DNA of 23,316 nucleotides from JAWXCH01 sp034440595 (GTDB lineage Bacteria; Planctomycetota; Planctomycetia; Pirellulales; JALHPA01): positions 1 to 23,316 of the forward strand of contig JAWXCH010000476.1 in the NCBI GenBank assembly GCA_034440595.1, in the 5' to 3' direction. Below are positions 8,376 to 18,260 of the stretch, piece after piece. Every line of letters begins with the position of its first letter. The first letter of the stretch is position 1. Below the pieces are notes generated by a model that was not told the origin of the DNA, did not search any database, and saw nothing but the letters and a program-made list of their open reading frames with translations. The position numbers and the translations under genes are program-made.

Positions 8376-11300
8376 TTAAATCGATCTATCCGGGACGAAA
8401 GTTTCTGGATGCTGTAACAGGCCGGCAATTGTCGGAACAGCAGCGTTCGGTTTCTCGGGCGGTAGTGGTACCACTACCGCCTGTTCGCTTGGTTTCGTCA
8501 GATCGATCTGAATGCGAGACTCTCCGGTTCCGTCGTCATGCTGCGTATCAGCCGGCTCACGACGGCAGACGATTCGCTGCTGCTTGCCATCGCGTGTGAT
8601 CGTCACTTCAAATTCTTCCCAAGATGCCGGTACGCATGGATTGAGCGTTGCCACGTTGTTTGAAATCTGCAAGCCGAGCAACTGTTCCAGCGCCGCGCGG
8701 TACAGCCAGGCGGCCGAACCGGTGTACCAGGTCCAGCCCCCGCGGCCGACATGCTGGCCCGCTCCGTAAACATCGGCCGCCACGACATACGGTTCGACCT
8801 GATATTTGGCCACGTCGGTCGCCGTCGTCGCATGAAGAATTGGGTTGATCAGATCGAATAACGACATCGCCTCGTCGTTGTTTCCCATTTGTGCCAAGGC
8901 CTGAATCATCCAGATCGCGGCGTGCGTGTACTGACCACCATTCTCGCGAATGCCGGGCACGTACCCTTTGATATAGCCAGGGTCGAGCGAACCTTGATCG
9001 AAAGGGGGCGTGAACAGCAGCACCAGCTTGTCAGCCGGATCGACCAGTTGCTGCATTGCAGCTCTCATTCCTGAATGAACTCGCTCGGGCTTCCCCTCTG
9101 CAAATACAGCCCAGGTTTGTGCCAGCGAATCAATCCGACACTCATCATTACTGATCGATCCCAGCGGGGTGCCATCGTCAAAATATGCACGCCTGTACCA
9201 CTCGCCATCCCAGGCGTGTTCCTCGATCGCGCTGCGCAGTGCATCAGCGGCCATCTGGTACTGGCGTGCTTTGATCGTGTCGTTGTGCTGCCGCATCAAC
9301 GGCATGAAGTCCTTGAGCAGCACCAGCAGGAACCAGCCAACCCAGACGCTTTCGCCTTGGCCTTTTTCGCCGACCTTATTCATGCCGTCGTTCCAGTCGC
9401 CGCAGCCCATCAGCGGCAAACCGTGCGGGCCAAACTGCATGCCGCGATCAATTGCACGCAGACAGTGCTGATACAGCGTAATCGACTCGGCGGCAACTTT
9501 AGGCTGCTCGTACCGTTCATGCTCGTCGGGCTGCAGCAGCGGAGACTCCAGCAGCGGCACCATTTCTTCCAGCACGCCGACATCGCCGGTGGTCTTGACG
9601 TAATGACTGACCACCAGCGGCAGCCAGAGCAAGTCGTCCGAGAAGCGAGTTCGCGTCCCTTTGCCCAGCGGCGGATGCCACCAGTGCTGCACGTCCCCTT
9701 GCACATACTGGCGGGCGGCCGCTCGCAGCAGATGCTCGCGCACGATCTCGGGCCGAGCATGGACCAACGCCATGCAGTCTTGCAACTGATCGCGAAAACC
9801 GTAAGCGCCACCGGATTGATAGAATGCGGAACGTGCCCACACCCGGCAGCAGAGAACCTGGTACAGCAACCAGCGATTGACGAGCAGATCGAGCGCGCGG
9901 TTTGGGGTTTTGACCTGAATGGTACTCAGCACCTCGTCCCAGTTGCGGCAGTTCGCTTGCACTGCGGCCTCGACTGCCTCTGGCGACGAAAACCGATTCA
10001 GCAGACTGCGTGCTTCGGTTTCATCTTTGCCAGCACCCAGTAAAAACGTCACCTGACGCGACTCTCCTGGTGCCAGTGTGATCTTTGTTTGCACACAAGC
10101 ACAGGGATCGTAGGCGACGCCGGTGCGACTGCGCAGCTTGCCAGAAACAATGCCCTTTGGGCATTGCCAACTTCCATGACGGCCGAGGAACTCGCCACGA
10201 TCGGCGGTGTGCCCAGTGATTTGATCCAGCACGGTTAAGAAGGCCACTTGCTGAGGGTACTCTGGATGATAGGCATTGCGCAGCAGAATGGAACGCGACT
10301 GTTCATCGTAGGTCGAGTTGACAAAGAGCATCGTCTGCTCGCGCGCAACACCCAGCACGGTCTCGGCGTTGTAACTGAGGGTGAAGGTCCGGGGTTGGTC
10401 AGACTGATTGGTCAGTTCGACCTGAATGCTCTTCAGCGGCTGGTCCGGCGCGACACTCACGGTGACCTGTTGCTTCAGCCGCTTTCCCTGGTGAATGAAA
10501 CGCGCGTAGCCCGCTCCGTAGTGGGTCCAGCCTTCGCCGTCAGTTGCATTGGGCCCTTCACCAGAAAGTGGCAGCCAGAATTCACCGGTTGCATCGTCAC
10601 GAATGTACAGGACTTCGCCCGGCGGGTCCGAGACGGGGTCGTTGGACCAGGTGGTCAACTTGTTTTCGCGGCTGTTTTCAAACCAGGTGTACCCCCCGCC
10701 GGTCTCTGTTACGACAAAGCCCAGTCGCGGATTGGCCACCACGTGCGACCAGGGCATCGGCGGTTTGGCTGCGGAGCGAATATGGTATTCTCTGCCCCCG
10801 TCGGCAAAACCACCGTAGCCATTCCAGAATTCTAGCGATTCGGGTGATGGTTCTTGCGGTGTGCGTATGCGTTGCCGGCTAAGCGATGACCGCCCGGCGG
10901 CGTATTCGGCATTGCTGCCGGCGGCCAGGTTGGCGTCGTCCAACTGCTGAGTTAGCGGTCCACGATCGCCATGCAAGACGCAGGTTGCCGCAGCTTCAAA
11001 CAGCGTTTGCTCCTCGGCGGGTAGATGCGGACCGCGCAGGAGGTAGACCTTGCCACGCTGATTGGCATTTAATGTGTTGACTTCTTGCAACAGCATGACC
11101 AGTTGCTCTTGCAAGGCGTCTGAGTAACTTCCTGGATAATCGTTGATGACGACGACATCGGCCTGAAACCCGCGATCGCGCCAGAAGCGATGCGCCAGTA
11201 GCAGGTCGCGCGCCAGCGCGATATGCTCTGGCTCGGTGACTCGTGCCAACAGTATGGGCAAGTCGCCGGATATGCCATGTCGCCAAAATCCGCTTTGCCC

Positions 11301-14300
11301 AAGCTGGTTTTGCCGCAACAGGGATTCTTCTCCACGCATGCTGCGGTGAGGGTACAACAGGTGCGACGCCAGCCGCTGATAGAGATGTGCCTGGCCGGGT
11401 GACAAATGCTGATGGCGCAGTTCTACCTGTGTGTAAGCCCAGGCCAGCTCAAACACGCGCTGCACGTTGCGCAGTTCGTGATACTGATCGGCCAGCGTCA
11501 GGGCCTCTTCGCGACTATTGGCCACGGCCGTTGTCCAGGCGACGGTGACCGACGCCCCTGGCGGAACCACCACCGTACAGCGCAGTGCAAAAATCGGATC
11601 GAGCACAGCACCTGCTGCGCCGGCCAACTCGTTGGACCAGATCGCCTGAGGTTGCTGAACCGTCGCACGGCGGCCAAGGAATGACTGTCGCGACGTGTCG
11701 AATTGAATCGTGTCGGTCGCATCCGATGGTGTAGCCAGCACATGCAGTGCCCATTGAGCCGGTTGGGATGCATCGCGAGGTCGGCGTCGTGCCAAAATCG
11801 CCGCTTCGTTGGCGACAAACTCGGTTTCAATAAACAGCTTTTGAAACGCGGGGTGCGCCAGATCGGCTGCAGCGCTGTTCATGGCCACTTCGGCATAGCT
11901 GGTCAACTGGATATGCCTTGTCTCAGACCCATGATTGCGAATCTGAAGCTGGCGTACCTCGGCGTTATTCTCTGGCGAGACCGCTACTTCCAGCAGCGTT
12001 TCCAGTTCCCCCTGCCGCCGACTGAATTCCGCTTTGTCGACCGAAAAAATCACTTCGTAGTGGTCCGGTGTCACGCCTGTTGGCTGATAGGTTGCTGACC
12101 AAACCGTGTCATCGTCCAGATTGCGCAGATAGATGTATTGCCCCCAGTGATCCAGCGTCGAATCGGATCGCCAGCGTGTGATATCGCGATCGTGCCAGCG
12201 ACTGTAGCCCGATCCGGCGCTGGTCAACATCAGACTGTACTCGCCGTTGGATAGCAGATGCGTGCGCGGCGAAGGGGTCTGCCACCCGATCAAGCGGCGG
12301 CTGACCAGTTGCTCGGGTGCCTGTCGAACCGCGACCGGCTCGACCTCATCGGCGTGGACTTCAAATGGTGTCATGATTCGAGGGACACGCTCTTGCAGCA
12401 GTAGTTCTGTGGCACGTGCCAAAGGATGCGAGCTGAACCGCCGCTGCACACTGTCATCTAACAGCAAGTTCGCCAGCGCTAGCATTCCCATACCTTGGTG
12501 ATGCGCCATGTAGCAGCGCACTAGTATTCTGCGCTGCCCAAACGGGAGCCGCTCTGGCGTGTAGTCGAGCGCTTCATAAAATCCCCATTCGCCATGCCCA
12601 CCTTCGCGCACGATGGCGGTCAGATTGAGCGTCGCTTGCAGTGGATCGACCGCCAGCGCCAGCAAGCTGGAGTACGGGGAAATCACCAGATCCTTGGCCA
12701 GTCCTCGCTTGAGGCCTAAGCCGGGCACGCCAAAACTGCGGTAGTGATAGTCCGCGTTGACCGCCAGTGCACCAAATGCGGATTCGGAAACTCCCCACGG
12801 AACTCCGTTCTGATGTCCAAACTCTTGCTGTCGAATGGTTGCGGCGCGACAACTTTGTGTGAGCAACGATCCCTCGTACTGCCGTTGAAATAACGGGGGC
12901 ATCAGGTACTCAAACATGGTCCCGCCCCAAGAGAGGAGCGCAAACTGTCCGGCTGCGATGGTCGAGTGCCGCCCCAATTGGAACCAATGGGCCTGCTCGA
13001 CATCTCCCTTGGCAATCGCCAGTTGGCTGGCCAATCGTGCTTCGGAACAGAGCATATCGTAGTGCGACCGGTCGAGCCGTTCTTCTTCGATGTTGTATCC
13101 AATCGAAAACAGTCGCCGCTGCGGATCGTATAGGAACCGAAAGTCCATCGAGATCGCCAGATCCTCGGCCAACTCTGCGATATGCTCATATCGCTTCTTG
13201 AGTGCGGCGGCGTCCGCGGCGCTTTGATCAATCGCCAATGCCAACTGATCCAGCCACGCGACTGCTGCACTGTCCTGCGCTAGGGCAGTTCGCAATTGAT
13301 CCATCGCGGGTTGGACCACAGGCCGCATTGCGGCAATTTGTGCAATACTCTGATGTTCACGCAGTATCGATTCCAGGTTGTTCCAGGCGATTGTGGCGGC
13401 GGAGGTGGCTGCAACTTTTACCTGCGGTAGCAATACCAGCCAGGCCTGAAGCTGTGTGGCGTCGTCATAAGTCCCTTGCAGCCGGTTTTTGGCAATTTCA
13501 ATTTTACGTGACAGGTTCAGCCCCTGCGCGTTGCGCGTCGGTGCCGGTGATTGGTTCCAGTGCAGCAATAACTCACGCAGCGCTTCGATCTGTTTGCTCC
13601 AGTCGGTCGCTTCAGATTGAGGCGTAGTCCAGACCGACTCAAACTCATTCATCCGCTGCAGCAATGGCGGAAATCGAATTCGATCTCGTGCCAACTCTTG
13701 CGTTGCTTCGCGCTCATAAGCCGCACGCACCAGTGCCAACGTATCACGTACACCAAGTACCTGGGCCTCAGATAGCAGCGGTGCATGCAACAACTCGTCG
13801 AGTCCCTGTCGGAGCGTCAACAAGCACGCGGCGAGGTTGCCGCTATCGACCGTCGATACATACCGTGGTTGCAAAGGGAGCAGCGTCTCGGTGCTGTACC
13901 AGTTGAAGTAGTGACCGTTGAGCTTGTCCAGCTTTTCCAAACTGGAGAGGTTATTTTCCAGCAGTGTGATCAGTTGTTGCGAGCCGATCAATCCAAAGTC
14001 GCGCGCGGCCACTGCCGATAGCAAAAACAGTCCTTCGTTCGTCGGAGACAGACGGTGAGCGACTTTCTCCTGCGGTTGTTCTTGAATGTTGTCCACGGGC
14101 AACCAGTTGTCCGCAGCACCGACAAAGGCTTCAAAGAATGCCCACGTTTCTGAAGCAATCTGCCGCAACCAGTTTAACTGCGACTCGCTGCACTGCGATC
14201 GCGAGACATCGATCGGGCGATTCAGCACCTCGACAATCGCCGGAGCGATCAACCAGGCCAATAGAATTGGCGCACTAGCGGCCAAAGCCGGCCACGGCAC

Positions 14301-17201
14301 AAAGATACCAATCACCACCGCCACTGCCGGCACGATCCACAGTTGTCGCCACATCGACGCACGATTGCGATTGACCGTGGCTTCGACAGCCGCCGCGGTC
14401 TCCCATTCCAACAGATGGCGTCTGGTCACCAGCATCCGGAAGAGCGTCCGCGCGATCGCGTCCAGCATGTTATATGCCTTGTGCGGCAAGACCAACACCG
14501 CCAGGCCGCACTGCGCAACTGTTTTGAGCAAATCCACGCGGATGGCACGCCAGTGGGCACGCGCATTGCTTGCCCAGGGCCAGTCCCGCACTGTCATGAA
14601 CAATTGAATCAGTAGCGGAAAGAACAGCACTAATAGCAAGCCCAAGGTGCCAACCCAGGCATGACGCGGGGCGACAAACCAGATTAGTAACACCGCGGCC
14701 AACAAGGCCGGTGCCACCAGACTGCGCCGCAAATTGTCCAGCACCTTCCAACGCGACAGCAAAGAGAGCGGGTTACGCTTCCAACCGGCCGCATAAGGTA
14801 CGCGTGGCAAAATCCAGGGAAGGATCTGCCAATCGCCGCGTACCCAGCGATGTGTTCGGCGAGAATCCGCGTCATAGCGCGAGGGATAACTGTCAAAGAC
14901 CTCGATATTCGTCACCAGACCAACGCGCGCATGGCACCCTTCGATCAGATCGTGACTGAGAATCTGGTTCTCAGGAAACGCGCCATCCAATGCTCGTTCA
15001 AAAGCGCGCAGGTCGTAGATTCCCTTGCCCGTAAAACTTCCCTCGCCAAATAGATCCTGATAGACATCTGACGCGGCGGTCGTGTAGGGGTCCACTCCGG
15101 GCGTACCGGCAAATATCTTTGAGAACCAGGAGCGTCCGGCTGCCGCCAGATGTACATTGACGCGTGGTTGCAGAATACTGTAACCGGCGGTCACACGCGA
15201 TTGATCGGGTGAAAATTGCGCTCGATTCAACGGGTGGACCAGCGTACCAATCAGGCGACCGGCCGCACCGTGTGGCAGTTCGGTATCTGAATCCAGCGTA
15301 ATGACAAATGGCGTGTAGTCCGTGCGGCGAAAAACACGCAACGCACCAACGTCTCCTTCGCGAGTGGCATAGCTGGTCGTCACGTCGCCATGCAACAGTT
15401 GCCCAAACTCCATCAGTTTGCCACGCTTACGCTCCCAGCCCATCCAGACCCCTTCGGACGCATTCCATTGCCGCGTGCGATGAAAGAGATAGAACGGGGC
15501 GCGACCACTCAGATGATAGCGGTCATTGAGCCGACGGATCCCGAGCACTGCCTGCTCAATCAGTGCTGCATCCGCTGGCATCTCAGCCTGCGGTGCGTCG
15601 GTCAAATCGGTCAACAGCGCGAATAATAGTGCCTCGTCGCTGTTGGTTAGAAAGTGGCTCTCCAACCGCGCCAGAAGCGACTCCACCTCGGCGGCGCTGC
15701 TCAACATCGAAGGGACCACGACAATCGTCGGAAATTCTTTTGGCACGCCAGACTTAAACTCGATCCGTGGGAGAATCCGTGGGGGTAGCGTATTGGTAAT
15801 GAGCAGATTGACTAGATTGAGCGCGATCTCGCTGGCCGGTAGGGCAGAAGCTATTAGCACCAACGTCCAGGCCCACCAGGGGAGCCCGATTTGGTATCCG
15901 ATCACACCGACGAGAACGATTGCCAAGACACTAATCAACTTCAGCAGGCCGAAGTACGTCGTATACGGCCAGCGCAGCATGGCATGCCGCACCGCCTGAC
16001 GTATTGGGGGGTGATATTTCAACCGCCGTTCCAGCTCGCGGCAACCGTCATCGATTAGCCAGTAACCGACATGCCGTCGCCGGTCGGTGCGATTCAAAGA
16101 GTCGGCCTGAGTGGCTGACTCGGTCTCATTCACGGGGGGTGTATTTGACTGTTGCGGCTCAATCTGCTCGGCCTGCGCGATCGCCAGTTCAGCCACTTCA
16201 ACATCGCTGGTCTTGGTCCGTCTGGCCAGATGTTCGACGACGTGCCGGTACTGATCGCGGCTGGCAAAGTTCATCTGTGCATAGATGCCGGCCGCATCGC
16301 GACGCAGTACCTGCTCGACCAGATTCACACGCTCAAAGAAGGCGATCCACTCCAGCCCCGCGATCAAGCGCATGCTGGTGATGACATTGCCGATCGAGAC
16401 CTGATTGGCCGCTTGTCGTTGATGTTCGCGATGGACGAGATCGCCTAGGTTCCACCCGCGCTGCAAAACCTGCTGATCTAGAATTCGCGTGGCCTGACGG
16501 TACTCGCCACTTCGATCGGGGATCTGTTCGATCAACTGAATGATCGTGGGGATACAATGTGCGGATTCATCTGTTGGCAAAGTGAAATTCGTCTCAGGCT
16601 TCCATGAATCCAGCATTTCGCTGGCCGAATTGCGGCAAGCGTGCGTGATCAACATTTGGTCGCACAAGCGGCGCAAGTTCTCGACCAGGACGAGGCGCAG
16701 CATGACCGGGAAGGCCCAGACTTCGCCGATGGAGAGTGCCGCCACGCTTTGAAACTGGTCAATGCACCGTTCAATCGTCCGCTGGTCCAGCGAGCTATCG
16801 GTATGAATGATCAGCTCGTACGCCAGTTCGTAAACACGCGGCAAGCCACTGGCGGTCTTCGGCAGTTGGCGATAGTATCCTTCCGGCAGATCATCGCGAA
16901 TCTCGCGAAGTTGTTCCTCGACCACGTAGTAGTTGTCGAGCAGCCATTCTGCCTCGGCCGGTAAGGCCTCGTTTCTCAGAACCCCCTCAGTCGCGGTTTC
17001 ATGCGCGAGCGAAATTCTAGAAACGTTCTCTTCAAACCTCGCCGAAAATCGACGATCGGACCGCTTGTCCGTTGGGTGAATCGTTAAAGATAACGCCAGA
17101 TCTCGAAAATGGAGTTCGAGGTGTTCGGCACTGTATGCCTCACCGCGAAGAGGTGAAGACATCTCTTCCTCGACCGCACAGCGAGTCATCGTCAAATTCA
17201 T
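8376..17201 (-). CDS. ndvB: Cyclic beta-1,2-glucan synthase (NdvB/Cgs type)
   Basis: This 2941-residue inner-membrane enzyme builds beta-1,2-glucan from UDP-glucose and is expected to cyclise it. Order: cytoplasmic N-terminus; membrane helices about 415-468; GT84 synthase about 485-830 with D-S-D at 637-639 and R-G-D-W at 788-791; helices about 820-870 and 954-993; glycoamylase-like/cyclisation domain about 1340-1590 with V-P-W-G-V-S-E-S and M-A-H-H-Q-G-M; GH94-type beta-sandwich modules from about 1640 and 2120; and a GH94 catalytic domain about 2430-2840 with G-D-W-N-D-G-M-N at 2601-2608. Asp2605 matches the general acid of GH94 phosphorylases. In Brucella Cgs the GH94 part controls chain length. 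Known synthases have about 2800-2870 residues, so this one is complete and slightly long. ATG 17201 lacks a Shine-Dalgarno; Met14 (ATG 17160-17162) is preceded by GAGGAAGAG and may be the true start. Confidence 0.97.
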   Translation of the reverse strand: MNLTMTRCAVEEEMSSPLRGEAYSAEHLELHFRDLALSLTIHPTDKRSDRRFSARFEENVSRISLAHETATEGVLRNEALPAEAEWLLDNYYVVEEQLREIRDDLPEGYYRQLPKTASGLPRVYELAYELIIHTDSSLDQRTIERCIDQFQSVAALSIGEVWAFPVMLRLVLVENLRRLCDQMLITHACRNSASEMLDSWKPETNFTLPTDESAHCIPTIIQLIEQIPDRSGEYRQATRILDQQVLQRGWNLGDLVHREHQRQAANQVSIGNVITSMRLIAGLEWIAFFERVNLVEQVLRRDAAGIYAQMNFASRDQYRHVVEHLARRTKTSDVEVAELAIAQAEQIEPQQSNTPPVNETESATQADSLNRTDRRRHVGYWLIDDGCRELERRLKYHPPIRQAVRHAMLRWPYTTYFGLLKLISVLAIVLVGVIGYQIGLPWWAWTLVLIASALPASEIALNLVNLLITNTLPPRILPRIEFKSGVPKEFPTIVVVPSMLSSAAEVESLLARLESHFLTNSDEALLFALLTDLTDAPQAEMPADAALIEQAVLGIRRLNDRYHLSGRAPFYLFHRTRQWNASEGVWMGWERKRGKLMEFGQLLHGDVTTSYATREGDVGALRVFRRTDYTPFVITLDSDTELPHGAAGRLIGTLVHPLNRAQFSPDQSRVTAGYSILQPRVNVHLAAAGRSWFSKIFAGTPGVDPYTTAASDVYQDLFGEGSFTGKGIYDLRAFERALDGAFPENQILSHDLIEGCHARVGLVTNIEVFDSYPSRYDADSRRTHRWVRGDWQILPWILPRVPYAAGWKRNPLSLLSRWKVLDNLRRSLVAPALLAAVLLIWFVAPRHAWVGTLGLLLVLFFPLLIQLFMTVRDWPWASNARAHWRAIRVDLLKTVAQCGLAVLVLPHKAYNMLDAIARTLFRMLVTRRHLLEWETAAAVEATVNRNRASMWRQLWIVPAVAVVIGIFVPWPALAASAPILLAWLIAPAIVEVLNRPIDVSRSQCSESQLNWLRQIASETWAFFEAFVGAADNWLPVDNIQEQPQEKVAHRLSPTNEGLFLLSAVAARDFGLIGSQQLITLLENNLSSLEKLDKLNGHYFNWYSTETLLPLQPRYVSTVDSGNLAACLLTLRQGLDELLHAPLLSEAQVLGVRDTLALVRAAYEREATQELARDRIRFPPLLQRMNEFESVWTTPQSEATDWSKQIEALRELLLHWNQSPAPTRNAQGLNLSRKIEIAKNRLQGTYDDATQLQAWLVLLPQVKVAATSAATIAWNNLESILREHQSIAQIAAMRPVVQPAMDQLRTALAQDSAAVAWLDQLALAIDQSAADAAALKKRYEHIAELAEDLAISMDFRFLYDPQRRLFSIGYNIEEERLDRSHYDMLCSEARLASQLAIAKGDVEQAHWFQLGRHSTIAAGQFALLSWGGTMFEYLMPPLFQRQYEGSLLTQSCRAATIRQQEFGHQNGVPWGVSESAFGALAVNADYHYRSFGVPGLGLKRGLAKDLVISPYSSLLALAVDPLQATLNLTAIVREGGHGEWGFYEALDYTPERLPFGQRRILVRCYMAHHQGMGMLALANLLLDDSVQRRFSSHPLARATELLLQERVPRIMTPFEVHADEVEPVAVRQAPEQLVSRRLIGWQTPSPRTHLLSNGEYSLMLTSAGSGYSRWHDRDITRWRSDSTLDHWGQYIYLRNLDDDTVWSATYQPTGVTPDHYEVIFSVDKAEFSRRQGELETLLEVAVSPENNAEVRQLQIRNHGSETRHIQLTSYAEVAMNSAAADLAHPAFQKLFIETEFVANEAAILARRRPRDASQPAQWALHVLATPSDATDTIQFDTSRQSFLGRRATVQQPQAIWSNELAGAAGAVLDPIFALRCTVVVPPGASVTVAWTTAVANSREEALTLADQYHELRNVQRVFELAWAYTQVELRHQHLSPGQAHLYQRLASHLLYPHRSMRGEESLLRQNQLGQSGFWRHGISGDLPILLARVTEPEHIALARDLLLAHRFWRDRGFQADVVVINDYPGSYSDALQEQLVMLLQEVNTLNANQRGKVYLLRGPHLPAEEQTLFEAAATCVLHGDRGPLTQQLDDANLAAGSNAEYAAGRSSLSRQRIRTPQEPSPESLEFWNGYGGFADGGREYHIRSAAKPPMPWSHVVANPRLGFVVTETGGGYTWFENSRENKLTTWSNDPVSDPPGEVLYIRDDATGEFWLPLSGEGPNATDGEGWTHYGAGYARFIHQGKRLKQQVTVSVAPDQPLKSIQVELTNQSDQPRTFTLSYNAETVLGVAREQTMLFVNSTYDEQSRSILLRNAYHPEYPQQVAFLTVLDQITGHTADRGEFLGRHGSWQCPKGIVSGKLRSRTGVAYDPCACVQTKITLAPGESRQVTFLLGAGKDETEARSLLNRFSSPEAVEAAVQANCRNWDEVLSTIQVKTPNRALDLLVNRWLLYQVLCCRVWARSAFYQSGGAYGFRDQLQDCMALVHARPEIVREHLLRAAARQYVQGDVQHWWHPPLGKGTRTRFSDDLLWLPLVVSHYVKTTGDVGVLEEMVPLLESPLLQPDEHERYEQPKVAAESITLYQHCLRAIDRGMQFGPHGLPLMGCGDWNDGMNKVGEKGQGESVWVGWFLLVLLKDFMPLMRQHNDTIKARQYQMAADALRSAIEEHAWDGEWYRRAYFDDGTPLGSISNDECRIDSLAQTWAVFAEGKPERVHSGMRAAMQQLVDPADKLVLLFTPPFDQGSLDPGYIKGYVPGIRENGGQYTHAAIWMIQALAQMGNNDEAMSLFDLINPILHATTATDVAKYQVEPYVVAADVYGAGQHVGRGGWTWYTGSAAWLYRAALEQLLGLQISNNVATLNPCVPASWEEFEVTITRDGKQQRIVCRREPADTQHDDGTGESRIQIDLTKPSEQAVVVPLPPEKPNAAVPTIAGLLQHPETFVPDRSI

Positions 17202-17246
17202 CTTGGGAAGACCAAAAATGTGCGGATCGGCGTAACATCAACTAAC

Positions 17247-17522
17247 CTAGCCTTGCGATGCCTCGCTGAGCGAATCCGCCGTTAATGCTTGCAGCTTACG
17301 ATCCACCAGTTGTGAAGGAGTCAAACGGCCGCGCGCATCGACAATCATCTCGTCATCGTATCCCGCAGCGTGCGAGACTTCGGTCAGTGTCATGCCGAGG
17401 GGGCCTCTTAACGGTGCAAGCTGCACCTGTAGGGTAGTTCCCTGTCGCGGTGGTAGTTGTACGGTCGCTCGTGCAGCAGATCGTGTGGTTGTGGTAAGAG
17501 TGTCTCGCAACTGGTTACGCAT
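17247..17522 (-). CDS. Small hypothetical protein upstream of ndvB
   Basis: The 91-codon frame is probably real, because GAAGGAGCT (17529-17537 on the complementary strand) is a near-perfect Shine-Dalgarno with eight bases between the GGAG core and the ATG. The gene ends 45 bases before the annotated ndvB start on the same strand, suggesting an operon and possibly translational help for ndvB, which lacks its own strong site. The protein has no signal peptide or membrane helix. Its first half is rich in Thr, Arg and Gln with R-G-P-L-G-M-T-L, and its second half is an acidic then amphipathic stretch (R-G-R-L-T-P-S-Q-L-V-D-R-K-L-Q). I do not recognise a family. A regulatory or accessory role in glucan synthesis is only inferred from position. 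Confidence 0.62.
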   Translation of the reverse strand: MRNQLRDTLTTTTRSAARATVQLPPRQGTTLQVQLAPLRGPLGMTLTEVSHAAGYDDEMIVDARGRLTPSQLVDRKLQALTADSLSEASQG

Positions 17523-18199
17523 GGATCTAGCTCCTTCAAATTCTTCGGTTCATCCTGACGATTCCACCGATCTAGAGAACTGGCCAAAAACAAACTAATC
17601 AAGCATAGCCTGCTTCGTCTGGCTAAAGCGGAGACCCTTAATGCACTTCCTGTGCCGAAACCGCCTCTGACGATTGCAGCATGCGTAATTGATCTAAGTG
17701 TATGTGAATAGTCCGCGAAGGCACTGCCATCACGCGTTTGGGACTGCCACTCTGTGTGAATTACGGTCAGCGCGGTCAATTACGGCTCAATCGGAAGCTG
17801 CACCGTCAGGCCTCGCTGAACTTCCCGAACGCCAAACGATCAATTGCAACAAACGGTTATTCGCTTGCGTAAGACAGTAGAAAACGCACTGAACTCTATT
17901 GGCGCTTTTTCCACTTTGTCGAGCCGTTGAGTGCCGTGTAGATGGACCCACCCAGATAACCAATTCCGGGCAAAATCGGCAACTATTGCGGCGGATCCCG
18001 CGACGCGATCTCTCCAGGAATGAGGACTTTTTCTGCTATACCGCTTCCGGATAAATACACCGTGCGAACTTCAGAATCAACCCGCCTTTTTGTGTTTCAA
18101 TCTCCGCTTCCCCAGCCTCACTTAAACACGCCGATTATGGCGCAACTCATTTTATATTAACGACTTGCAGACTAATCTTAATCGGTTTTGTTTTTCAGC

Positions 18200-18228
18200 T
18201 TGAAATACATTACTTAATAGACGATATT
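18200..18228 (+). promoter_or_regulatory. Candidate sigma-70 promoter of the sulfate-uptake operon
   Basis: TTGAAA at 18200-18205 and GATATT at 18223-18228 are separated by exactly 17 bases, matching the consensus in five and four of six positions, inside an AT-rich stretch. Transcription would begin near 18235, about 50-80 bases before either candidate start codon of the binding-protein gene, and inside or next to the palindrome at 18237-18260. Confidence 0.42.
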
Positions 18229-18236
18229 ACTCAACA

Positions 18237-18260
18237 TGATTAAACTGGTAATCATTAATC
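18237..18260 (+). promoter_or_regulatory. Palindromic operator candidate upstream of the sulfate-uptake operon
   Basis: TGATTA at 18237-18242 and TAATCA at 18249-18254 are a perfect inverted repeat with a six-base spacer. An interleaved pair, GATTAA 18238-18243 and TTAATC 18255-18260, overlaps it, and TTAATC recurs at 18178-18183. The site lies just after the candidate -10 box, where a repressor would block transcription. Sulfate-uptake operons are commonly controlled by sulfur or cysteine status; which regulator acts here cannot be told from the sequence. Confidence 0.38.

Noticed and set aside
9075..10043. A 322-codon frame on the + strand inside ndvB
   Set aside because: It lies fully antisense to the GH94 catalytic domain, whose motifs are conserved on the other strand. 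Its composition (many His, Gln, Arg) is that of a shadow frame, and it has no ribosome site.
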